Shown here piece after piece: positions 1 to 9,558 of a stretch of 64,000 bases of DNA (positions within the stretch are counted from its first letter, which is position 1; the number at the start of each line of letters is the position of its first letter). Under the pieces are notes generated by a model. That model saw only the letters and a list, made by a program, of their open reading frames with translations, was not told where the DNA came from and ran no database searches. The position numbers and the translations under genes are program-made. Source of the DNA: Desulforhabdus sp. TSK. GTDB taxonomy: Bacteria; Desulfobacterota; Syntrophobacteria; Syntrophobacterales; Syntrophobacteraceae. The stretch spans positions 62,001 through 126,000 of the forward strand of contig NZ_BQXM01000009.1 in the NCBI RefSeq assembly GCF_022836495.1, read 5' to 3'.

Positions 1-564
1 CACATCCAGTCCGCAGCCCAACACGGCCAGAGTGCGTCCATTGCCCTTGATCGCCCCCCGATGGGCGGCACTGTCTATCCCAACAGCGAGTCCGCTGACA
101 ATGGTAACCCCAAACTCCGCCAATTCCATGCTCAATTTTTCCGTAAAGGCCATCCCGAGGGGCGAAGCCGCGCGCGACCCGACGACCGCGATGGATACAA
201 AGTCACGCGGCTCGAGGCTTCCGCGCACAAAGAGTACGACCGGGGGGTCTGGAATGTGCGCAAGGTTTACCGGGTAATCCGGGTCTCCCAGGCACAGGAG
301 TCGAATTCCCTCTCTTTGGAGAGCCTCCCATTCTTCGGAAGGGGGACGCAGCAGAGCCCTCTTTTGGAGAGCCGCCCTGGCGTGCTCACGAAGCCCCGGA
401 ACTGCCGCAACCTCATCACAGCCGGCATTGAGAACAGCCTGTGGAGAGCCGAAATGCCGCACGAGACGCAGCAGCGACCGGTTGCCCAAATCCGCAATCA
501 ATTTGAGACTGAGCCAGGCGAGTCGATCGGCTTTCGGTGCTGGTGGATGGTCGTTATTGTGCAT
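1..564 (-). CDS. dprA: DNA processing protein DprA, 5' part (runs off the window)
   Basis: DprA binds incoming single-stranded DNA and loads RecA during transformation; it also occurs in bacteria not known to be competent. The minus strand from ATG at 564 stays open for 188 codons to the window edge. It carries an N-terminal helical region, then the DprA/Smf Rossmann fold: DYPVNLAHIPDPPVVLFVRG, AVVGSRAASPLG, VSGLAVGIDSAAHRGAI and LAVLGCGLDV, all family hallmarks. The 3' end, with any C-terminal winged helix, lies outside the window. It diverges from the U32 peptidase gene. Identity is firm from the GSR and SGLAxGID motifs; the start is the first in-frame ATG. Confidence 0.93.
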   Translation of the reverse strand, partial: MHNNDHPPAPKADRLAWLSLKLIADLGNRSLLRLVRHFGSPQAVLNAGCDEVAAVPGLREHARAALQKRALLRPPSEEWEALQREGIRLLCLGDPDYPVNLAHIPDPPVVLFVRGSLEPRDFVSIAVVGSRAASPLGMAFTEKLSMELAEFGVTIVSGLAVGIDSAAHRGAIKGNGRTLAVLGCGLDV

Positions 565-651
565 GCTCTCGTCTCAAACAACTCCCCGTGACTGCCACTC
601 CACGATGTGAGGGACCCCCCATCACTCTTGCCAGGCGAATCACCGGAATGA

Positions 652-680
652 TAAGTACAGATGCCTTGTAGATTTGTCAA
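652..680 (-). promoter_or_regulatory. candidate sigma70 promoter for dprA
   Basis: On the minus strand a perfect TTGACA (680-675) is followed after 17 nt by TACTTAT (near 657-651). The -10 match is weak, so this is only a candidate. It lies about 90 nt upstream of the dprA start in the gap between the divergent genes. Confidence 0.28.
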
Positions 681-778
681 ATCCAGGATCTCTTTTTTGA
701 CATTACAACATTTGTTCCAATGGGCAAATGGCTGTCAGGTGCTGTCCTCATCCCAGCACTCCTGAAGGGAATGAAAAC

Positions 779-2086
779 GTGCCGTCAAAAACCCCTCAAT
801 CTCGAAGCAGAAAACCCGAGCTCCTCGCACCGGCCGGCAGCCTGGAGAAGTGCCGGGTGGCGTTTCTTTATGGTGCCGATGCCGTCTATGCCGGAGGAAA
901 AGAATACAGTCTCCGCGCCTTCGCCGGCAACCTCAGCCTTGAAGAGCTGGCCGAGGCTTCCCGCCTCGCTCGTAAACTGGGAAAAAAACTCTATGTGACC
1001 GTCAATTCCTTCGCACGACAATCCGACTTGGGGCCTCTACCCAAGTACCTTCGATATCTGGAGGAAATCGCGGTGGATGCCATCATCGTGAGCGATCCGG
1101 GCATCCTCCTCCTCTGTAGGGCCTCGGCACCGAACACCCCTGTCCATCTCAGCACCCAGGCCAATACCACCAATGCCCTCAGCATAGAGCTCTGGAAGCA
1201 GCACGGCATCCGCCGGGTCAATCTTGCCCGCGAGCTCTCGCTGGAAGAAATTTCCCAGATCCGGCGTGAGACAGACGTTGAGCTGGAAATATTCATCCAC
1301 GGCGCCATGTGCGTTTCTTATTCCGGAAGGTGCCTGCTCAGCGCATTCCTGAACGACAGAAGCGCCAACCGCGGGCTCTGCACCCAACCCTGCCGCTGGT
1401 CCTATCGGCTGGTGGAGCAGAAGCGTCCGGGTCAATACTTCCCCATCTTCGAAGACGAGCACGGTTCCTACATTTTCAATTCCAAGGATCTTTGCCTCCT
1501 CAAGGAAATTCCTCTTCTCATGGATCTCGGCATTGAATCCCTGAAGATCGAAGGACGGATGAAGGGACTCCTTTACCTGGCCGGGGTCACCCGAGCTTAT
1601 CGTCAGGTAATTGACGCATATTGGGAAGATCCACAGGGCTTCCAGCTGCCCTCACGGTGCATTGAGGATCTGGAGCATGTCAGTCATCGGCCTTACAGCA
1701 AAGGTCTACTTTATCCCGAAGATCACGCTTTACACCAGGAAACCGATACCTCAAAGCCCTACGATCAATCTCACACACTCGCAGGTATCGTCCGGGAACA
1801 TGACTCGCAGGACTTGCTCGGTAATTGCCACCCAGGATTGTCCGAGTATACCGTCGCAGTTGAAGTGAGAAACCGCCTTTTTCCAGGCATGACCCTCGAG
1901 TTTCTCTGCCCCGACGGCAGAACGGAGAAGCATGTTTTGACAGCGTTTTACGACTCTTTTGGGAATCTGCTTCAGGTCGCACAGCCCAATACACGGATTT
2001 TTTTCCAGGTGCCTTTCAGCACATTCCCTTTGCAGGTAATCCGCATGACCCGGGACGCCCCCGAGAATTTATCTTCCAGGCGTTGA
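779..2086 (+). CDS. U32 family peptidase / tRNA hydroxylation-type protein
   Basis: U32 proteins include collagenase-like peptidases and TrhP/RlhA-type RNA hydroxylation factors; which substrate this one acts on cannot be told from sequence. The N-terminal LLAPAGSLEK and YGADAVYAGG, the central HLSTQANTTN, the family signature EIFIHGAMC with SGRCLLS, and the Cys-rich NRGLCTQPCRW are all present, followed by KIEGRMKG. A GTG at 779 preceded by GAAGGGA (764-770) is the better start; an in-frame ATG at 728 would add 17 residues with no family resemblance and has a poor ribosome site. The protein is about 435 residues, as expected for the short U32 type. It faces the complex I operon tail to tail. 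Confidence 0.88.
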   Translation: MPSKTPQSRSRKPELLAPAGSLEKCRVAFLYGADAVYAGGKEYSLRAFAGNLSLEELAEASRLARKLGKKLYVTVNSFARQSDLGPLPKYLRYLEEIAVDAIIVSDPGILLLCRASAPNTPVHLSTQANTTNALSIELWKQHGIRRVNLARELSLEEISQIRRETDVELEIFIHGAMCVSYSGRCLLSAFLNDRSANRGLCTQPCRWSYRLVEQKRPGQYFPIFEDEHGSYIFNSKDLCLLKEIPLLMDLGIESLKIEGRMKGLLYLAGVTRAYRQVIDAYWEDPQGFQLPSRCIEDLEHVSHRPYSKGLLYPEDHALHQETDTSKPYDQSHTLAGIVREHDSQDLLGNCHPGLSEYTVAVEVRNRLFPGMTLEFLCPDGRTEKHVLTAFYDSFGNLLQVAQPNTRIFFQVPFSTFPLQVIRMTRDAPENLSSRR

Positions 2087-2136
2087 CGGAATCGCCCGAG
2101 CGGGACGCTCCTTCCACGTTTTTCGCCTTCAACAAA

Positions 2137-2173
2137 ATGGCCGGAATTTCCCGCCAAGGGGAATCCCGGCCAT
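2137..2173. terminator. strong hairpin between convergent genes
   Basis: Arms ATGGCCGG and CCGGCCAT, with additional inner TTTCCC/GGGAA pairing, form a long stem between the U32 gene and the end of the complex I operon. Neither side has a clear T-run, so it may be a transcript-end or bidirectional hairpin rather than a textbook intrinsic terminator. A second hairpin, GCAGGGAA/TTCCCTGC, lies at about 2196-2224. Confidence 0.45.
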
Positions 2174-2239
2174 AAATACCTCAATGCGGCGCTGCCGCAG
2201 GGAACCCTTCGCTCATTCCCTGCCGCACTCTCAAATTCC

Positions 2240-4171
2240 CTACTTCTTGCCGCCTGACGAACCCTTCTTTTTCTTCTTTCCGGAAGTCTTTTCCTTGTCG
2301 CTCTTGGCTTTAGCGCCTTTGGCCTTCGAGCCGCCGGTCTTTTTAGTCTTGCCTTCCTGCTTTTCGACCTGCGCTTCGCCCTCTTCCGCTGGAGCTGCCT
2401 CACCTGTCTCCACAACCATTTCCGGCACTGTCTCCTGTGGGGGAGCAAAAGATGGGGCAATCTCCACCTCCAGACCGGCATCCCGACCAAGGCCTTCTGA
2501 CTCCACGCCTTCACCGGGCTCAGCGACAGTCTCAGTGGCTGCAGCTTCTGCTTGCTTCTCCTCTTCTACCTCCGCCACTTCCACAACAGCAGCGATAGCC
2601 TCGATCTTCTCCTCCGCCTCCACGGCAGCGACCTCCAGTGCAGGAGGGGGCTCTTCCACCACTTCGGCGGCAGGCTCACTCTCCACGGCAGCTTCTGCTT
2701 CCACTGGCCCGGTCTCTTCAGTTCCTGCAGTCTCAATAAGCTCTGCAGGAGAAACCGGCGGCGCATCCCCAACGATCGCCCCCGCTGCAGGCTCCTCCGT
2801 CGCTTCCTGGACCTCGGCAGAGATCTCTTCAACCACGGAAGGAGCTTCGATGTCCACCACTGGCTCAGCCTGCATCTCCTCAGGAGCAGGCTGCTCTTGT
2901 GGAGCTTCCTCCTGCTGGAGGGGGCCTTCCGGTTCGCCCACTGCCTCCTCGACCAACGCCGTCATTTCCTGAACAGGCTCGGCTGCAGCTTCTTCTGAAG
3001 GCATTCCCTCTTCGGCTGCAGGCACTGCAGCGGCAATGGGCTCCTCAGCTTTCGCCTCGGGCTCCGCTTCTACAGGCTCAGGTACCTCAACAGCCTCAAC
3101 TGCTTCCACCGGTTGCGGCGCTGCAACCGCTTCCTCCACTAAATCCGCGGCGGCCTCGGGAGCAGGCTCCGGAAGGGGAGCCTCGGCAGCAGGTTCAGTG
3201 ACAACCGCAGCAGCCACGACTGCCTCGGCTGGAGCCTCGGGTACGGCCTCTGGCAGAACAGCTTCTTCCACCTGGAGTATTTCGATCTTTTCTTGACCGA
3301 CCCGCTTGGCACGCTCAGCAGTTTTGGCCTGTTCCTCGTCTAGCTTACGATTTTTTTTTTCGCCGGCACTCTCTTTGACGGGCTCAGGCGCAGGAGGCAC
3401 TTCTTTCACGATCGCCAGAAACTCGTTTTCGAAGAATGTCACCGCACTGAGCACGGGCTTGCTGCTGGCGGCTGCAAAGTCACAATGCGGGGCATCCCTC
3501 AAGGTCTCGCAAAGCATCTTGACCGTGCGAAGATCTTCGGTGGTTCCCTGTCCGGAAACGATACGCTCCATGCTTTCGTTCAATCGCTTGATGCCCACGC
3601 GGCAGGGGGTACACTTTCCGCAGGACAGTCCCTCCTCGAAGTCCAGAAAGTATTTGGCGACCTGCACCATGGAGGTCTTCTCGTCCATCACCCCAAGAAA
3701 ACCGGTATCTCTCTCGAAATAGACATCACTGCGGTAGGAGTGGTCCGGATTGGTGGACAGGAGAGGGAAAAGGATGTTCCTTTTCTCCAGGGTTTCATGG
3801 ACGATATCAGGAATATCCTGGGTCTGAACCCTCAAGTAAAAGAAACCTCTCTGAGGGAAACCGATGAAAGGTCCGTTGGCACAGGTCCCCGAGCAACCCA
3901 TCTTGGCCTTACCCACAACCACCTGAAGACCCTGCTGCTGGATCTCGGCAAGCAAGCCCTCCCGAATGGCTTCACACTCACACGTGCAGCCCGCCCGAGG
4001 AACACACACGGTAATGCACGGCTGAGCCGAGCCCGGACCGCAAAAGCCCTTGCCCTTCGATTCAGGCCTGGGAGGCGCTGCTGCCTTCGCTGAAGGCTTC
4101 GAGCCTTTCTTGGAGAAGGGAATCCATGGATCATTCTTCAGTGCTTGAGTAAGTTCTTTAAATATACCCAT
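2240..4171 (-). CDS. NuoF/HydB-like Fe-S protein lacking the NADH/FMN domain, with long Ala/Glu-rich tail
   Basis: Last gene of the complex I operon, about 643 residues from the ATG at 4171, which has AAGGAAGAG upstream; an earlier in-frame ATG at 4204 is less likely. Residues 50-135 resemble the thioredoxin-like [2Fe-2S] domain at the N terminus of HydB/NuoF2 proteins (C56, C62, C64, C66, then C93 and C97 in MGCSGTCANGP). Residues 155-250 match the C-terminal [4Fe-4S] domain of NuoF: C184, C187 and C190 in SCGKCTPC, then C230. The roughly 300-residue FMN/NADH-binding and SLBB part that normally lies between them is absent. Residues 261-643 are low-complexity Ala/Glu/Pro/Val sequence ending in a Lys-rich stretch. 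It is probably an electron-transfer adaptor for complex I; that is inference. Confidence 0.8.
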   Translation of the reverse strand: MGIFKELTQALKNDPWIPFSKKGSKPSAKAAAPPRPESKGKGFCGPGSAQPCITVCVPRAGCTCECEAIREGLLAEIQQQGLQVVVGKAKMGCSGTCANGPFIGFPQRGFFYLRVQTQDIPDIVHETLEKRNILFPLLSTNPDHSYRSDVYFERDTGFLGVMDEKTSMVQVAKYFLDFEEGLSCGKCTPCRVGIKRLNESMERIVSGQGTTEDLRTVKMLCETLRDAPHCDFAAASSKPVLSAVTFFENEFLAIVKEVPPAPEPVKESAGEKKNRKLDEEQAKTAERAKRVGQEKIEILQVEEAVLPEAVPEAPAEAVVAAAVVTEPAAEAPLPEPAPEAAADLVEEAVAAPQPVEAVEAVEVPEPVEAEPEAKAEEPIAAAVPAAEEGMPSEEAAAEPVQEMTALVEEAVGEPEGPLQQEEAPQEQPAPEEMQAEPVVDIEAPSVVEEISAEVQEATEEPAAGAIVGDAPPVSPAELIETAGTEETGPVEAEAAVESEPAAEVVEEPPPALEVAAVEAEEKIEAIAAVVEVAEVEEEKQAEAAATETVAEPGEGVESEGLGRDAGLEVEIAPSFAPPQETVPEMVVETGEAAPAEEGEAQVEKQEGKTKKTGGSKAKGAKAKSDKEKTSGKKKKKGSSGGKK

Positions 4172-4280
4172 AACGGCTCTCTTCCTTATCATCCAGCATA
4201 ACAAACTCTGCGGCCACCTTTTCCACTACAGTGCCGGGCATCCATCCATATCGATCCCCGCCTCAGGCTGGGAGTCTCCC

Positions 4281-5705
4281 CTAGTAAGGAAGACTGCGAG
4301 CGGCCGCTTCAGTCAGCGCCACAAATTTGTCTGGAAAAATCCCAAGGTATACGCTCAATCCAACCAGTGCAAGACTCATGGAGCGTGTCCATGCGTCGAT
4401 GCGAATCGCAGGATAGGGCCGAACAGGCTCCAGGAGATAGGCTGCCTTGATGACAATGAGATAGTAGTAGAGCGATATTGTGGCGTTCACCATACCGATG
4501 ACAACCAGAGCAAGGTACCCTTTTTCCAGGGCAGCTGCAAATACGAGGAATTTTCCCGTAAAGCCCACCGTGGGCGGGATCCCCGCCAGGCCGAAAAGCC
4601 CCATCATCAACGTCATGGCCAACAAAGGCGACCGTTTGTGCAGCCCTGCGAGCTCCTTGATCTGAAGGTTATGCCCATCGTCGGCAATTTTCATGATGAC
4701 CATGAAGACAGCATAGTTCATCACCAGGTAGGCCAGGGCATAATAAATGGCGCTGGCAAATCCACGCTCGCTCATGCTGAGAATGCCCACGAGCATATAC
4801 CCGGCATGGGCGATGCTGGAGTAGGCCAGAAGGCGTTTGATGTCCTTCTGGATGATGGCCACCAGGTTGCCGAAGGTCATGGAAAGAATGGAGAGGGTCA
4901 TCAACACATTGACGAGCACCTCGCTCTCCCCGCCCGAGAAACCGACGAACCGGATGACCATGGCTGCAGCGGCCATCTTGGAAGCCGTCGCAATGAAGGT
5001 GGTCACCTGGTTGGCAGCGCCCTGGTAGACATCGGGGGCCCAGCTGTGAAAGGGGAACAGCGCCTGCTTGAAGAAGAATCCACACAGGGCCAGCACCAGA
5101 CCTGCGATTGCCGCGGGCTCATGAATGACGCCCGGCAGGACCCTCAAGATGTCCGTCACGTAGGTCGTATGCGCCATCCCAAAAATGAGGCTGATCCCAA
5201 AGATCATGAATGCCGAGGCCGTGACCCCCACCATGAAATATTTGATCCCCGTTTCTGCGTACACATCCGCATTCCGTCGCATGGGGACCAGCAAAAAGAG
5301 CGTGTAGGAGGAAAGCTCGATGGCAACGTAGATGGTGAGGAGCTCCACCGCACTGACCAGCATCATCATGCCCAGGGTGCAGATGGAAATGAGGAAATAG
5401 AACTCGGGGTGCTGTCTTTCGTCGATGCCCTTGAGCTCGTTGCATGAAGAGATCACCCAGAAGGTTCCGAGCGATAGGAGCAATTTAAAGGTTTGACTGA
5501 AGAGGTCGACCCGGTAGGCGTCGAAAAACACCATTCCAGTCTGCCGCGCGCAGAACACCGTCACCAGAACACCAACCCCGGCAAGGGTCATGGCAATGCC
5601 ATGAAGCCGTTTCGATGAGGCGTTTTTGCTGAGCGACAAAATGAAAAACACCAGGCCGAACAGAACATAATACAATTCAGGAATAAAAAGGACCCATTTC
5701 ATCAT
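4281..5705 (-). CDS. nuoN: NADH-quinone oxidoreductase subunit N
   Basis: Antiporter-like membrane subunit of complex I, part of the proton-pumping arm. The 474-residue product is hydrophobic throughout with about 14 predicted helices. It holds the proton-antiporter family core, including [35 protein letters not shown] and [15 protein letters not shown], with the helix-7 and helix-8 lysines expected for Mrp-type antiporters. The ATG at 5705 has GAGGGGAA about 9 nt upstream; a GTG two codons earlier is possible. It is downstream of nuoM by about 25 nt and upstream of the NuoF-like gene by about 110 nt. Its length is typical of bacterial NuoN. Confidence 0.95.
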   Translation of the reverse strand: MMKWVLFIPELYYVLFGLVFFILSLSKNASSKRLHGIAMTLAGVGVLVTVFCARQTGMVFFDAYRVDLFSQTFKLLLSLGTFWVISSCNELKGIDERQHPEFYFLISICTLGMMMLVSAVELLTIYVAIELSSYTLFLLVPMRRNADVYAETGIKYFMVGVTASAFMIFGISLIFGMAHTTYVTDILRVLPGVIHEPAAIAGLVLALCGFFFKQALFPFHSWAPDVYQGAANQVTTFIATASKMAAAAMVIRFVGFSGGESEVLVNVLMTLSILSMTFGNLVAIIQKDIKRLLAYSSIAHAGYMLVGILSMSERGFASAIYYALAYLVMNYAVFMVIMKIADDGHNLQIKELAGLHKRSPLLAMTLMMGLFGLAGIPPTVGFTGKFLVFAAALEKGYLALVVIGMVNATISLYYYLIVIKAAYLLEPVRPYPAIRIDAWTRSMSLALVGLSVYLGIFPDKFVALTEAAARSLPY

Positions 5706-5730
5706 CGCCACGTCTTCCCCTCACTTAGGC

Positions 5731-7206
5731 CTATAAGTTCCCCACAAATGGAACCACCGCACTTTGGATGACATCCAGCATCAGTTTCGGGAACATACCG
5801 AAAAAGAGTATGATCCCCACCAGAATGATGCGGGGAGCCGCCAGGAACAGTGGCACGTCAGGAATATGAGCCCATCGTTCGTTTCTCTCGCCATAAAAGG
5901 TCTTCTGCACAACCCGCAACATGAACAGTGCGCTGACCACCAGGCCTGTTACTGCCAGGATTCCCCGTACCGGATATGTTTTGACGGCGGCAACGAATAC
6001 CATCAGTTCTGCCCAGAAGCTGGCCATGCACGGGACCCCTATCCCCGCGAATGCGGCGATGATGAAAAAGCTCGACGCAACGGGCATCGTCCTGGAAAGG
6101 CCACCGAGGTCGGGAATCATCTTGGTATGGGTTCGGTCATAAATGTAACCCACCGAGGAGAAGAAAAGGGCTGTCATGACCCCGTGAGCGAACATCTGGA
6201 AGACTGCTCCGTTGATCCCGTTGACGGTCATGGTGGAGAGTCCGAGGCCTACCATCCCCATGTGAGACACACTGGAATAACCGATGACGTATTTCAGATC
6301 GGTTTGTGCCAGGCCCACAAGCGCCCCATACACGATGGCGATGGTGGCAAGGAGTGCCATCAGATCCGCCCAGTAGACGAGCCCCTCGGGGCAGAGGGTC
6401 ATCCCGAGCCTCAGGATTCCATACGCACCGAGCTTCATAAGAACACCGGCGTGAATCATGCTCACGGCAGTCGGTGCCGCCACGTGGCCGACAGGAGACC
6501 ATGTGTGGAACGGCCAGACCGCTGCGAGAATGCCGAATCCGATGTAGAGCATGACAAAAGCGACCTTCTGGACGAAGGGGCTGAAGCCGATACGCTGCAG
6601 CTCAAACAGGTCGAAGGTCACTCCACCGGCCGATGCCCACAGATAAAGGATGCCCGGCAGGATGAAGGCACTTCCGGCAAGGAGGTAAAGGGTGAGCTTC
6701 ATGGCCCCGTATTCCTTGCGTGTTCCACCCCAGATGGCGATCAGAGGGTACATGGGAAAGAGCGAGACGTCGTACCACACGAAAATCCAGAAGAGGTCCA
6801 TGGACATGAAGACGCCGTATACTCCGGCCACCAGCAGGTAAATCAGGGCAAAAAACTCCTTCACCCGCACCTCCAGGTCCCACATGGTCCAGACACCGGT
6901 AAAGAGCACCACCGCCGTCAGCAGGATCATGGGAAGATTGATTCCGTCCACGCCATTGAACCAGTAGATGCCGAGGCTCTTGACCCAAAGATACCGCTCG
7001 GCGAATTGAAGCCCCCCCTTTTGTACGTCATAGGCTTGATAAAGCCAAAGCGCAAGCACCAGTCCTATGGCGGCAAAAATGAAGCTGACCTGCTTGACCA
7101 GTTTGGGTCGGTCATCGGGAATACACAAGATGACCAGCAAGCCGACAATAGTTGACATCAAGATTGCTGTCAGGATTGGAAAATGAGCCATCTCCATCGA
7201 AATCAT
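5731..7206 (-). CDS. nuoM: NADH-quinone oxidoreductase subunit M
   Basis: Second antiporter-like subunit of the complex I membrane arm, 491 residues and about 14 helices. Typical NuoM blocks are visible: LFWIFVWYDVSLFPMYPLIA, AVWPFHTWSPVGHVAAPTAV, GVLMKLGAYGILR and KYVIGYSSVSHMGMVGLG, containing the conserved helix-5 Glu region and helix-7/8 lysines. It is part of the nuoLMN order normal for bacteria. The gap to nuoL upstream is 72 nt. No truncation or frameshift was seen. Several ATGs are clustered at the start (7206, 7197, 7191); the first is used but the ribosome site is weak. Confidence 0.95.
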   Translation of the reverse strand: MISMEMAHFPILTAILMSTIVGLLVILCIPDDRPKLVKQVSFIFAAIGLVLALWLYQAYDVQKGGLQFAERYLWVKSLGIYWFNGVDGINLPMILLTAVVLFTGVWTMWDLEVRVKEFFALIYLLVAGVYGVFMSMDLFWIFVWYDVSLFPMYPLIAIWGGTRKEYGAMKLTLYLLAGSAFILPGILYLWASAGGVTFDLFELQRIGFSPFVQKVAFVMLYIGFGILAAVWPFHTWSPVGHVAAPTAVSMIHAGVLMKLGAYGILRLGMTLCPEGLVYWADLMALLATIAIVYGALVGLAQTDLKYVIGYSSVSHMGMVGLGLSTMTVNGINGAVFQMFAHGVMTALFFSSVGYIYDRTHTKMIPDLGGLSRTMPVASSFFIIAAFAGIGVPCMASFWAELMVFVAAVKTYPVRGILAVTGLVVSALFMLRVVQKTFYGERNERWAHIPDVPLFLAAPRIILVGIILFFGMFPKLMLDVIQSAVVPFVGNL

Positions 7207-7278
7207 AAGCAGTCCGTCCGCTACTCAGAAAGTGGGTTAATTCTTAATTGCCCTTTCACGTCAATGGTGCAGTTGCTT

Positions 7279-9243
7279 CTAGAAGAGGAAATAGAGAACC
7301 ACCAAGCCAACGGCAGCCACCATCACCAGCAGATTGTGCTGGAGCATGCCCGACTGCAGAAAGCTGAAGACACGCCCACCAGCCACGGTGAAGAAGCAGA
7401 TGCCGTCGATGCCTCCATCGATGATGCGCCTGTCATTCTTCGTAAACGCACTGGTAAGACCGGCATATATGAAATTATCCAGGGACTTTCTGAGGAAATC
7501 GTCCATATACCAGCGTCTGGCGAACAACTCCTGGATTTGAGGAAGTTTGGAGAGGAATCCTTCCTGTGCAGCCCCTCTCCTGCCAAATTCCATGTAGGCC
7601 CAGAAAATTCCACCCAGACCAAGACTTACAGCGGTAAAGAGGAGTACGTAGTGCCCGGCACCGTGACCCGCCGCCTGAGCTTCTCCTCCGGCATGTGCAC
7701 CATGCGCCGCAACAGCCTGAACGGCGCTGCTGGGCCCCATGAGGAATCCCTCCAGGGCCGACTGGAAGAAACCGAGCAGCAGTGTGACCGTGGCGAGAGC
7801 CATTACGGGAACGGCCATGCACCAGAAAATATAGCCGTGATGCTCTCCACCATGCTCTTCATGCCCATGGTCATCCTCACCATGATGTCCGTGATGCTCT
7901 TCAACACCACCCTTGGGAAACACCACGAAGAAGATCAGGCGGAAGCTGTAATAGGCCGTCATCAGGGCCCCGAGAAGCCCGGCGTACAACCAGATCTTGT
8001 TGGGAGAATTGGCCAGTACCCCAAGGATCGCTTCCTTGCTGAAAAACCCGGAAAAGGGGAAGACACCGGAAAGGGCCAGAGCACCCACCGTCATGCAAAC
8101 GAGCGGGATGCGGAGGTTTCGCCCTCCATGCTTCCCGATGACCCGCATGTCGTTGGAGTGAAATTCGTGGATGAAGATACCGGAACAGAGGAAGAGCAGG
8201 GCTTTGAAGCCGGCATGGGTGGTCAGGTGGAACACACCGGCGAAGTACCCCCCCGCTGCCAGGGACATGACCATGAACCCCAGCTGACTCACCGTCGAAT
8301 AGGCCCACACCTGCTTGAGATCGTAGGTCACCATGGCCATGGTGGAAGCCAGGAGCATCGTGATGGTCCCGATGGTCAGAGCCATCGTCATGGCATCCGG
8401 CGACGAGGCAAAGAAGGGGAAAATCCTGCTGAACATGTAGACACCGGCGGCCACCATGGTGGCGGAATGGAGCAGCGCGCTGACAGGGGTGGGGCCTTCC
8501 ATGGCGTCCGGCAACCATGTGAGGAGCGGAAACTGGGCGCTCTTTCCGATGACACCGCAGAAGATGAGCATGGCGGAAACGGTCACGAGCATGTTGGGCA
8601 GGGCATGGGTCTTCCCGGCTTCGCAGAGGTCGAGGATATTCAGGTTCCCGTATCCAACCACCAGGATGAGTAGTCCCATGAGGAACCCCAAATCAGCGAA
8701 CCGTGTCATCACGAACGCTTTTTTGCCCGCTTGAGAAGCACTGTATTTCTCGTAGTAGAAGCCGATGAGCAGGTAGGATGCGAGCCCCACGAGCTCCCAG
8801 AAGATGAAGAGCTGAAACATGCTGGGGGCGATGACCATGTTCATCATGGCCCATGCGAAGAGAGAGTGGAACGCGTAGTACCGACTGAACCCAGGATCGC
8901 CCGCCATATACCCCAGGGAGTAGATCTGAACCAGCATGCTGATGGTGGCAACGATGGTCAGCATGAGGAGGCTCAAAGGATCCAGCAGATAGCCGAAGGG
9001 TATCAGAACGTCATCGGCAAGCAGCCAGGCCGTCTGATACTGAACGGGAGCGCTGGCGTGAAACAGTTTGGCAAGCAGGTAAACCGCACACACGAAAGAA
9101 GTACAGACAGCGCTGATGGAGATGGTGCACGAGGCGCGCGGATTTCCCCGGGTGAAGATCAAGATGACCGCCATGGACAGGAAAGGCAGGCCCGTACCCA
9201 AAGCAACAGCCAACAAAACCGGATCTTTAAAAAGCCAATCCAT
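7279..9243 (-). CDS. nuoL: NADH-quinone oxidoreductase subunit L (His-rich loop)
   Basis: Largest antiporter-like subunit, carrying the long lateral helix that spans the membrane arm. At 654 residues it has the NuoL family core: FWELVGLASYLLIGFYY, FPLLTWLPDAMEGPTPVSAL, LHSATMVAAGVYM and LKQVWAYSTVSQLGFM. An unusual His/Glu/Asp-rich loop lies near residues 444-467 (about 7841-7912), between membrane helices, with ten or more His residues. The C-terminal segment contains the extra lateral helix and a final membrane helix. AAGGGAT precedes the ATG at 9243 at good spacing. nuoK ends 6 nt upstream. Confidence 0.95.
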   Translation of the reverse strand: MDWLFKDPVLLAVALGTGLPFLSMAVILIFTRGNPRASCTISISAVCTSFVCAVYLLAKLFHASAPVQYQTAWLLADDVLIPFGYLLDPLSLLMLTIVATISMLVQIYSLGYMAGDPGFSRYYAFHSLFAWAMMNMVIAPSMFQLFIFWELVGLASYLLIGFYYEKYSASQAGKKAFVMTRFADLGFLMGLLILVVGYGNLNILDLCEAGKTHALPNMLVTVSAMLIFCGVIGKSAQFPLLTWLPDAMEGPTPVSALLHSATMVAAGVYMFSRIFPFFASSPDAMTMALTIGTITMLLASTMAMVTYDLKQVWAYSTVSQLGFMVMSLAAGGYFAGVFHLTTHAGFKALLFLCSGIFIHEFHSNDMRVIGKHGGRNLRIPLVCMTVGALALSGVFPFSGFFSKEAILGVLANSPNKIWLYAGLLGALMTAYYSFRLIFFVVFPKGGVEEHHGHHGEDDHGHEEHGGEHHGYIFWCMAVPVMALATVTLLLGFFQSALEGFLMGPSSAVQAVAAHGAHAGGEAQAAGHGAGHYVLLFTAVSLGLGGIFWAYMEFGRRGAAQEGFLSKLPQIQELFARRWYMDDFLRKSLDNFIYAGLTSAFTKNDRRIIDGGIDGICFFTVAGGRVFSFLQSGMLQHNLLVMVAAVGLVVLYFLF

Positions 9244-9249
9244 AAACTT

Positions 9250-9558
9250 TTATCCCTTCAGTTGCTGTGCACGCTCCACATTGATCGAACGCAGTTTGCG
9301 GAACAGAGCAAGGATGAGACTCAACCCAATGGCCGCCTCCGCAGCCGCCAATCCCATGATGAACAGTGTCACGATCTGTCCGACAGCCGGCTCGGGAGCG
9401 AGAAACCGATTGAACGCCATGAAGTTCAGGCTCGCCCCGTTCAGCATCAATTCCACCGCAATCAGCATACCGATGAGATTCCGCCGCTGTAAAACCCCCA
9501 GCAGCCCCAAACTGAAAAGCAACGCTGCAATGATCAGGTATGTGCCCAGCGCGTTCAT
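9250..9558 (-). CDS. nuoK: NADH-quinone oxidoreductase subunit K
   Basis: Small three-helix membrane subunit, 102 residues, part of the E-channel of complex I. The conserved blocks GVLQRRNLIGMLIAVELMLN and FIMGLAAAEAAIGLSLILAL carry the two membrane glutamates needed for proton transfer. Its ATG overlaps the nuoJ stop codon (ATGA, 4 nt overlap), and GGAGG lies 8 nt upstream, so the two are translationally coupled. Length and motifs are normal. Confidence 0.95.
   Translation of the reverse strand: MNALGTYLIIAALLFSLGLLGVLQRRNLIGMLIAVELMLNGASLNFMAFNRFLAPEPAVGQIVTLFIMGLAAAEAAIGLSLILALFRKLRSINVERAQQLKG

Noticed and set aside
3036-3296. Ser/Thr/Ala-rich open frames on the plus strand opposite the NuoF-like tail
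   Set aside because: Low-complexity mirror images of the Ala/Glu-rich tail, with no starts or motifs; shadows of the minus-strand gene.
5764-7155. 463-codon plus-strand frame opposite nuoM
   Set aside because: Composition is His/Gln/Asp-rich, as expected of an antisense to hydrophobic codons; NuoM on the minus strand is certain.
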